From Phocoena phocoena (taxonomy: Eukaryota > Chordata > Mammalia > Artiodactyla > Phocoenidae): a DNA stretch of 64,000 nucleotides. A program made the translations under genes and the position numbers. The stretch is taken from contig NC_089236.1 of NCBI RefSeq assembly GCF_963924675.1, positions 48,702,500-48,766,499 of the forward strand, read 5' to 3'. This document shows positions 57,103-64,000 of the stretch, in pieces. Within the stretch, counting starts at the first letter, position 1. The number at the start of each line of letters is the position of its first letter. The notes under the pieces are model-generated. The model was not told the origin of the DNA. It saw nothing but the letters and a program-made list of their open reading frames with translations, and ran no database searches.

Positions 57103-59890
57103 TCTACGTTATATTATATACAATAAGAACATATTTTGTTACCTATCATGAGCTGAACTAAAAATGCTAACTTTTTAAATGTTAGAGCCTTCAGGAACAT
57201 GAAACTCATAGTTTTAGCATTTAAACCTCTATTTTTCTAAAGACTAAAGAGTTATTTTAATATAGATGTTAATGCTCATGCAAGGCATCAGAAAAATAGG
57301 TACCATGTCTTATTTCTTCCATTTATGTACAGAATATGCATCTACTGCCACATATCTTTCTGGTAAAATCAAGAGTACTTGAGGCATTTTGGTACCCTCT
57401 GTTTGGGTTTTTCTGTGTGTGTTTCAATAAAGGTGTATGTTTGGGGGGCAGGATCTGGACTAAGAAATGAATGCATTTTCAGTAGGATTTTGAACTAGGT
57501 CCTCACTGGGCACAGAAGCTGTGATGACTGCTACAACAGTATCTTCATGTATGGCAAGCCTATTTGTTGCATAACTTTTACGCTTTGCCAAGGAGCAATA
57601 CAGCCTCATGCCCCTCATCCCGAATCCCTGGGCTGGCACTGGGGGATACTTGTCTGTGTGACTTGGCTGTATGTACCTTCTCTGTATTTCAGCAAAGTTG
57701 GATTTCAATCAGTGATTTATTAAGAATTCTTCCAGTAGCTCGTTATAAACCACCTCTGAAGTACTACTGTGGGCCGTTGCTTGAGTGGATCGATCTTGTA
57801 CGAAAACATTTGCTAGGTACTCTCTGGCAACATCTGTCAAACTCGGGCCCCCTGTCCTTGGGTGTGATATTGCTGCTCCAGGCCAAGATAACATGGATTG
57901 GAAGAGGTGTAAATCTGACAGCCAGAAGTCAAGGAAAGGAGGGAAATGAACATGCATAAGAGGTTTGTTTTGAGGGAAGACAGGAATAGTCATAATGAGC
58001 TCCCAAAATGACATTTACTAAGAAGCATATTTGAAACCTGGCATGTGAGAATTCTAGAGTTAAATATAACTTTATTGCATTATCCAAGTGTCGATTTATG
58101 AGGCAGTTTTCAGAGCTAAATGAAAAGCTTTTCATAGAACAGTTATTAGAATATGGAATTGTTAGTTTTCTCTATGCATTCCATTGAATTATTTAGTTCG
58201 CCTGCTGTGGTTCAGCTGCATTCGTACATAAATACAGAATATACATCTGTTTAAGCACATTAAAAAGTCATTATTGATGCTTTAGCCTGGAATTTTGCTG
58301 GTTTGGTTAATACCCAAAACCTTTCTTTTCAAACTTGTAATATGGGGTGAGATTGCACTCAAGTGAAAATTGTGTCTATGAGGTTCAAGATATTTAAAAA
58401 GACAGGATCTTCACATGATGTGAGAAGCTTTGATTTACAACTGAGGACAAGAAGCAATGGGGGGGATTTTTTTTTTTTTTTTGGTAGCAAAACATCTAGC
58501 AATGAAGAAACCTAAGGTAACCTTCTCTCGATGGTTACCACCATGAGCATCAGTCAACCCAAGTCCCAAGTGTTCCGCTAGAATGAAGAGCAGGGTTGAC
58601 AGTGCTCTATATAAATGGAAACTTTGCAGAGAAGAGAGTTGACTTGGAATTATGAGCACCAACCAGCTTTTTGGTGGGCAGCCAAAAACTTTCTTGTTGG
58701 AAATGCCTACATCTTTCCCAAATCATTTGGCTCAACTCCTGACGGAACTCTGAAAGAGAAATATTTAAATGGGCTGGAGTGAGGGTAACGGAAGGATTTC
58801 AATTACCAAGGTGCATACTGGATTACTTTAAGTGGCAGAGATGAGCTTTAAGGCAAACTCACGGGATCAGACCCAGCATAGCTTTCCAATGAAATATGCA
58901 TCTACCCTCTCTGAAGGTAACACCGTGTGCTCTTAGGTAATGTAAAACAAAAGTTAGGAGTCAAAATGCAATTGGAGAGAAATCTATCAGGAAACACAAA
59001 CCATAATTTCAAATGTGGAATAAGGCCAAAGTGATTGAGCCTGCTGAAATAATGGTCAAGAGGATTTAGAGAAGTTGGAAAGGATATAAATGATTTTAAA
59101 AATTCATGTAAATATACGCTGAGAAATATTTGGAGGCAACAATAAATAGTGGTTCTAAAGTTTTAGAGCAGAAAGTAATATCTAGAATACCCAGCCAATA
59201 AAAAAAAATCAGTAACTCTGCATTTAAACACTTAAGTAAAATAGACGATAGCTTAGCACTAAATGTGGAGATTCATGTTTCACTGTCTTGCTCTCATGTC
59301 TTTGGCTGTGTGTGAGCAAAGCCTATTTACTGAGTGCTGAGGGATGTAGTTGGCTCTGTTTCCAGGCACAGAGATAACTGGAGCAGTTTGGGCAGTGCAG
59401 ATTGGGCAGTGCAGTTCCCTCTCACATGACTTACTGTACTCCTCTTCTTTGCTTTTCTTGCCTCTTTGTTTTCTTCTCACACAGATTCTCTCCTATAACA
59501 CCTCCTACACTAACCTGTTTTCCTCCTCTTCTCCCGTCTAAAACCCTACTTTGTCCCAAGGCTGTTTCCTCTATCAAAGCATCACATTCATTTTGCCCAC
59601 CTGCCCGGGCCCACATGACTGGACGGGCATCTTTCAAACTGTTCTTTATTTCCTCTTTCAAATCACCTTGTGTCCTACTTACAAAGCTCTTTTGCCTCTT
59701 GGTCAAGCCAGTCAGGTACAACATGTATATTTTATATATGATTTTCTGAAAAAAGGAGTTAATAAGCAAGACCACTCTAAAACAGCCCATATCTGGAAAT
59801 CACAATAATTAAAATAATATAATGGTATAAAAATAGGCGTATATGTTAATGGCACAGTAAAAGAGGCCGAAAGGGAATCTAATGAATTTT
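57103..59890. other. Long unassigned stretch
   Basis: About 2.8 kb without a repeat I can name. On the minus strand, 57463-58014 stays open apart from one stop at 57709-57711. On the plus strand a 131-codon frame (57564-57959) overlaps it, so local composition may explain both. A 119-codon minus-strand frame lies at 59431-59790. None has a recognisable domain. Confidence 0.35.
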
Positions 59891-59894
59891 GAAA

Positions 59895-60115
59895 TGTCAC
59901 AAAGCTAACATTTACTGATCACTTACTATGTGCTGGATGCTGAACTTACTGATTTCATTGTCTCAGTGAACTGATGAGGACCTCATTAGGGATGAAGGAA
60001 CTGAAAGTTAAAGTAAGTTTCTCAAGATCAGCTAGAGCTGCAGCTAATATTAAATCCAGGCCACTGGGCTCCAGAGCCATATCTTAACCTTTACACTCTA
60101 CTGCCTCTGAAAAAT
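59895..60115 (-). mobile_element. MIR relic
   Basis: An antisense, nearly full-length MIR: ATCACTTACTATGTGCTGGA, GAACTGATGAGGACCTCATT, AGGCCACTGGGCTCCAGAGC, and the start block TTACACTCTACTGCCTC. Confidence 0.8.
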
Positions 60116-60429
60116 GAAGTTTAATAAAGCAGTTGGGAAAGTAATCATTAACTTATAAGTATTTTGGGTATAATTAGCTTTATGGTATTTTGTACCGTAA
60201 GTCAAAATGAACCAAGGAAAGTGCTACATGTTTTTTTAAGCCATGGAAAAACACTAGAATCCGCAAGATAAAATTTATTTCAACTCTGTAACAATGACAA
60301 TTTTCTAATTATTGAACAATGTAAAATATTACAGAGGCAAAGTCACACATTTGTCTGTAATTTATTACATATTATAGTATTGACTTTTAAGCTTCATTGT
60401 AATTAAAAACATAAAACTTTAGAAACCAG

Positions 60430-60630
60430 TGGAACAAGAAAATATTTGTGATAAAATATTAACAAATTAATAGAATTCATACCTCCAATGTATAAAGAGC
60501 TTTAATATTTATAAAAACACAAAGATCTAAATAGCTTAATTGGCAAAATTGATTTGCACGAGAGAAGATGCAAATAATAGTGAATAAATTTGTACTGGCC
60601 AGGCCAAATACACAGTGTTAAGATTATTTA
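60430..60630 (+). mobile_element. Possible old L1 ORF2 relic
   Basis: ATTCATACCTCCAATGTATA, AAAGAGCTTTAATATTTATA and AATTGGCAAAATTGATTTGC resemble the ORF2 end of old L1M. It is strongly diverged. Confidence 0.35.
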
Positions 60631-60827
60631 TTTAAACTAATTTTATTATAAAAAGGATTTAGAAAAACTCAATATGCTAAAAAGTCCAATTAGAATGGTG
60701 AAGGTATTTGAAACAATTTCAAATGAGGAATGACAAGCAGTGAATCTACTGGGAAAAGAAGAGTTGGGAGTCTGGGAGAGTAGAAGGAACTGATGCCCAG
60801 GGAGCCACGTTTGGCTCACAGACGCTG

Positions 60828-60913
60828 CAGACCTTGAACTTTGAAGAAGGCTCAGAAATTAAGACGTAGTCAGACCTTGAACTTCAAAGAAGGCTCAAAA
60901 ATTAAGATGTGGC
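60828..60913 (+). repeat. Tandem duplication of a 43-base unit
   Basis: Two adjacent units, 60828-60870 and 60871-60913, both start CAGACCTTGAACTT and share AAGAAGGCTCA and AAATTAAGA. They differ at only a few positions. They lie directly beside the MER5A. Confidence 0.9.
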
Positions 60914-60919
60914 TTATGG

Positions 60920-61102
60920 CAGTGGTTATCAAATTTTAACATGCATCAAAATCAGCTTAGGGTTTGTTAACACATAGCTGGATTCCACTCTCAGAGTTTC
61001 TTATGCAGTAGGTTTCAGGTGAGACCCACTGCCTGCCTTTCGAAGAGGTTCTCAGGTGATGCTAATGCTGCTTGTCTGGGACCCACCCTTTGAGAACCAC
61101 TG
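60920..61102. mobile_element. MER5A DNA transposon
   Basis: Full-length hAT-Charlie MITE: it starts CAGTGGTTATCAAATTTTAA and ends TTTGAGAACCACTG, with inverted ends and the internal GGTGATGCTAATGCTGCTTG. The 8-base flanks GCTTATGG (60912-60919) and ACTTATAG (61103-61110) match at six positions, fitting an old hAT target duplication. Confidence 0.93.
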
Positions 61103-61110
61103 ACTTATAG

Positions 61111-61839
61111 AAGCATCTGCAGTTATATAGCTGAAGACAGGAGGCACAAAGAAACCAACAATGGGGAAAAGGAGGGGTGGAGAGAGAGGAGACAGGGAGA
61201 AGGAGATAGGAAAGGATGGATAAATACACAGAGAGAAGCAATAAGCATTAAAGGAGGCTGCAATGAAAAAGGAAAATTTTCTTCCCACCAGAAAATATCT
61301 AGCCAGGACAGGTGAGTGGGGCTAGGGAGAATTATAGAACAGAGCAGACCGACATCACTCTAAATTTATGATCACAATTCTCTCTCCCTGCCTTACCCTC
61401 TTTCCTTCCCTTCCCTGCTCATGATTTTGAGTGACTAATAACGTACTATAACTGAGTGCCCTGTACCCCCAGGCTGCACCCCAACCTTCACCTTAACTCT
61501 CCAAATTATGTCTCCTACCTCCACCTCACCATTGAAATTATTTTCTTAAAATCACTGAATCTGTAGATCTGTTCTCAGTCTTATATCCTTGACACATTAG
61601 CAGTGTTTCATAGTTCTTTCCACTCACTTCTCCCTTGGTTTACATGACACACACTAACCTGGTTCTTTTTCCAAATACTGGACCCCCAACCTGCATCTCT
61701 GGTTTTCCCCTTGCATTTTAGATTAAATCTTCTAGAATAAATTCTTCTAAGGTTCTCCAAAATTCCTTTCTTGTACTAGAAAAGATAAGTATATTTTGCC
61801 CAGCTTGGTATATGAAGACAGAAACATTCTAGTATTTAT
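61111..61839. other. Unassigned sequence
   Basis: A purine-rich patch lies at 61155-61220; otherwise nothing was recognised. Confidence 0.35.
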
Positions 61840-62360
61840 AATTAAGTAAATATTTATTATCTATGGGGTGTCATGCACTAGAGACACTGCAGTGAGCAAG
61901 CTTGATAAAGCCTTTGCACTTATGAAGCTGACATTCTGGTGGGGAGGATTCAAGCAATAAACTGGTTAACACATAAATGTATGAGATAATTACAGCCAGT
62001 GAAAAATACTCTAAAAAAATAAAGAAATTTATATAGTAAAGTATCCTGAGGGAGCAGTGCTTTGGAAAGTCAGGAAGGTTTCTCAGAAGAGGTGATATGG
62101 AAATGCGATCTGAATAACAAAGAAACAAGCCCTGTGAGGATTTGAGGACAAAGCCTTTAAACAACTGGAAGGAGGTCAAAGTGGCTGGAGTGTAGTAAGT
62201 GAAGGGGGAAAGGTAGTGATGGGGTAGAAAGACATACAGGACCAGATCACATGGGGCCTTGAAGGTCATGATGATATATTTGAATTCTATTCTTAACGTC
62301 ATAAAAATCCATTGGGGAATTTTAAACAGCAAATCATTATTTTGGTTAATGATGTTAAGG
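61840..62360 (-). mobile_element. L2 3' region
   Basis: Antisense L2: TAAATATTTATTATCTATGG, GAAGCTGACATTCTGGTGGG, GAAAGTCAGGAAGGTTTCTC, AGTGGCTGGAGTGTAGTAAG, CCAGATCACATGGGGCCTTG. The 153-codon minus-strand frame at 61871-62332 lies inside it and may be a chance frame. Confidence 0.7.
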
Positions 62361-63129
62361 ACTAATGGCTGGCTACATGCAGTTTTCTCTTTTTATCCCA
62401 AAGACTTTGCTGAAATAATAGTAAAGGAAGAAAAAAGGCATAAAACTTTAAGAACAATGATAAAAGGAGAAGAGACAGCAGGAGCTAAAGTATTACCACA
62501 TATTTTGGAAAATGGAAGCAGATGGACAGAGGAATGGTAACTGACTCAGATAGAGGTAGGTAATTATAACCTAAAGTATGTGCAGAGAATACCAAAGAGG
62601 GGTGAGTCAATTCTTATTGCCAGGACTTGAAGTCATGCGGTCCAATGGAGAGTAGTGTGAAGCAAAGGTCTGGAAATAGATGGATTGGATGAAAGCTTGC
62701 ACATGAAGTTGTTAGTCTCCAGATGCCCATGCTGAGCCCTGCATCAAGGTGATTTCCTATATGGCAAGAAAAGGAGCATATATTCTATGGAGAATTTGAA
62801 CTTGAGTGGAACATGGCAGAGTGAAGGACACATATGTGCAGCTTGGGGATAAAAACAGAAGATTAATCTAAAGTCTGAAAACTGAGTAAGATAGTTCTCA
62901 TCCCCTTTTATTCGCCTGTTACATGAATGTTCTTCTATACTCCACAGGCAAGAAACTCAAGGAAATTTTTCTCAGAAGAAACTGAAAAGTCCTAGAGAAC
63001 ACATTTTCGCACAATTCCCTGACTATTAAACTTACAGCGAAGCCCACCACTTGATCAGTCCTGATCATGGGCTAGATCTGTTTTCCAAGCACTATTAAAT
63101 ATTAACTAGGAGATAATAAAATAAGACAT
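62361..63129. other. Unassigned sequence
   Basis: No named repeat was recognised. The text at 62400-62800 has a weak resemblance to L2 antisense DNA. Confidence 0.3.
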
Positions 63130-63960
63130 TTGAGAAAACCCCCCAATTTATCCCTCCAATAAAAAGAGATAAAAACAAATGAAAAATAAAATCCTGGAGG
63201 AAACAGAGGTAAATCAAAGAGTAGCATAATTATTTTCTGTCTTTAATATCATTAGGAAGATAAGATATTGCATATCTAACATGAGATTAGGAAACTAAAA
63301 AAAGGAACCGATAAAGAAAAAAAGTTTAGATGAAATGAAAAATACAAGAAAATAGTTGGAAAATAAAGTTGAAGAAAATCTTCAGAAAAGTGGAACTAGA
63401 AACGAAATGATGGAAAAAAAAGAAAGACAAAACTTGGGGGATCAGGGTGTCTAACATTTAACTCAGGGTGTTTCAGAGACTAAGAAAAGACAGAAGAAGA
63501 TATAATGAAAGAAATAACACAGGATCATTTCCTCCAATTTGAGGACATGAATCTTTAGATTGAAAGGTTTACAAAGCCGAGAAGAATAAATAAAAAAGAC
63601 CTATTTCAAGGCAGACCATCATGACATATAAGAGCATCATGGTAGAGAGGCTTCTAGAAGCTTCTAGAGAGAAAATAAACAGGTTACAAAGGAACAACAT
63701 TAAACATACCATTCAACTTTTCAGAAGTAACAATGCTCCTGACAAAAGGCAATGGAGGAATGCTTACAAAGTACCAAAGAAAGTTATTTTCAACCTAAAA
63801 TTTTATACCAGGCCAAATTATCATCAAGTTTGAGGATAAAATAAAATTATTTTCAGATATGTAAGTCATGCAAAGTCTCAACAAAATTACCTCTACAAGC
63901 AAAACACAAAATGTATCTAAAAAGGAAACTACCTAGCTTTAGAATTAATATATATTTAAA
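63130..63960 (+). mobile_element. HAL1/L1M ORF1-like relic
   Basis: Sense text follows the ORF1 region of HAL1 and old L1M: GGAAAATAAAGTTGAAGAAA, ATAATGAAAGAAATAACACA, GCTTCTAGAGAGAAAATAAA, AGGCAATGGAGGAATGCTTA, TTTTCAACCTAAAATTTTAT, and ATTTTCAGATATGTAAGTCA. The 70-codon frame at 63621-63833 is the remnant of the ORF1 C-terminal part. It may continue past the window edge. Confidence 0.75.
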
Positions 63961-64000
63961 CAAACAAAATAATGAAAATGATAAGTTGTCTAATAAGAAA

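Noticed and set aside
61871..62332. 153-codon minus-strand open frame
   Set aside because: It lies within an L2 3' region, which is non-coding, and shows no recognisable domain.
1..64000. Search for CRISPR arrays, operons or other prokaryotic systems
   Set aside because: No regularly spaced repeats or dense coding are present; the sequence is mammalian.

Overview
This window looks like mammalian nuclear DNA from a cetacean. The main evidence is ten copies of a compact tRNA-derived SINE whose head begins near GGGCTTCCCTGGTGGCGCAG and whose 3' end is GTACCGC followed by an A-run. This matches the CHR-2-type SINE with the internal deletion known from whales and dolphins. Two copies of the longer, CHR-1-like form are also present, and the young L1 tails are of the cetartiodactyl type. 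I cannot separate toothed from baleen whales by eye.

I recognise no intact host protein-coding gene, no exon with convincing splice sites and no structural RNA gene. The window is best read as intergenic or deep intronic DNA. Most long open frames lie inside SINEs or L1 and are not genes.

Layout: 0.8-1.5 kb holds a young L1 tail next to an old L1M tail. 3-7.6 kb holds MIR/MIR3 relics and an internally deleted MER2 DNA transposon. 8.08-10.06 kb is a 5'-truncated L1 on the minus strand that carries two further insertions, both resembling retrocopies of cellular mRNA, one of which was itself hit by a SINE. 10.6-13.9 kb holds an ancient CR1/L3-like piece, a prematurely ended L1 tail and a MIR. 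14.02-14.72 kb is a cluster of three SINEs at one repeated target site, two head-to-tail and one inverted. 15.9-17.7 kb holds MIR, an old L1M with a SINE in it and an L2-type tail. 18.2-24.9 kb holds two L1 tails, L2 and MIR relics and two sharp hairpins. 26.4-28.0 kb holds an old LINE tail and a MaLR-type LTR. 28.4-36.3 kb holds CHR-1 and CHR-2 SINEs, an L1M with an unidentified insert, and MIRs. 38.4-40.4 kb holds L1 tails.

From 42.77 to about 48.69 kb lies a near full-length but dead L1 on the minus strand. Its 5' UTR, ORF1, ORF2 and 3' UTR can all be recognised, and a SINE interrupts ORF1. 48.8-64 kb holds more L2, L1, MIR, SINE, a MER5A and, at the right edge, a HAL1/L1M ORF1-like relic.

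The elements form a time series. L2, MIR, L3, MER2 and MER5A are oldest, then L1M, HAL1 and MaLR, then cetartiodactyl L1, then the CHR SINEs, which sit inside the others with clear target-site duplications. No cooperating gene system is visible. The most informative structures are the three-SINE target-site cluster, the nested retrocopies in the 8-10 kb L1, a SINE that lacks its 3' tail at 36.1 kb, and several near-perfect hairpins.
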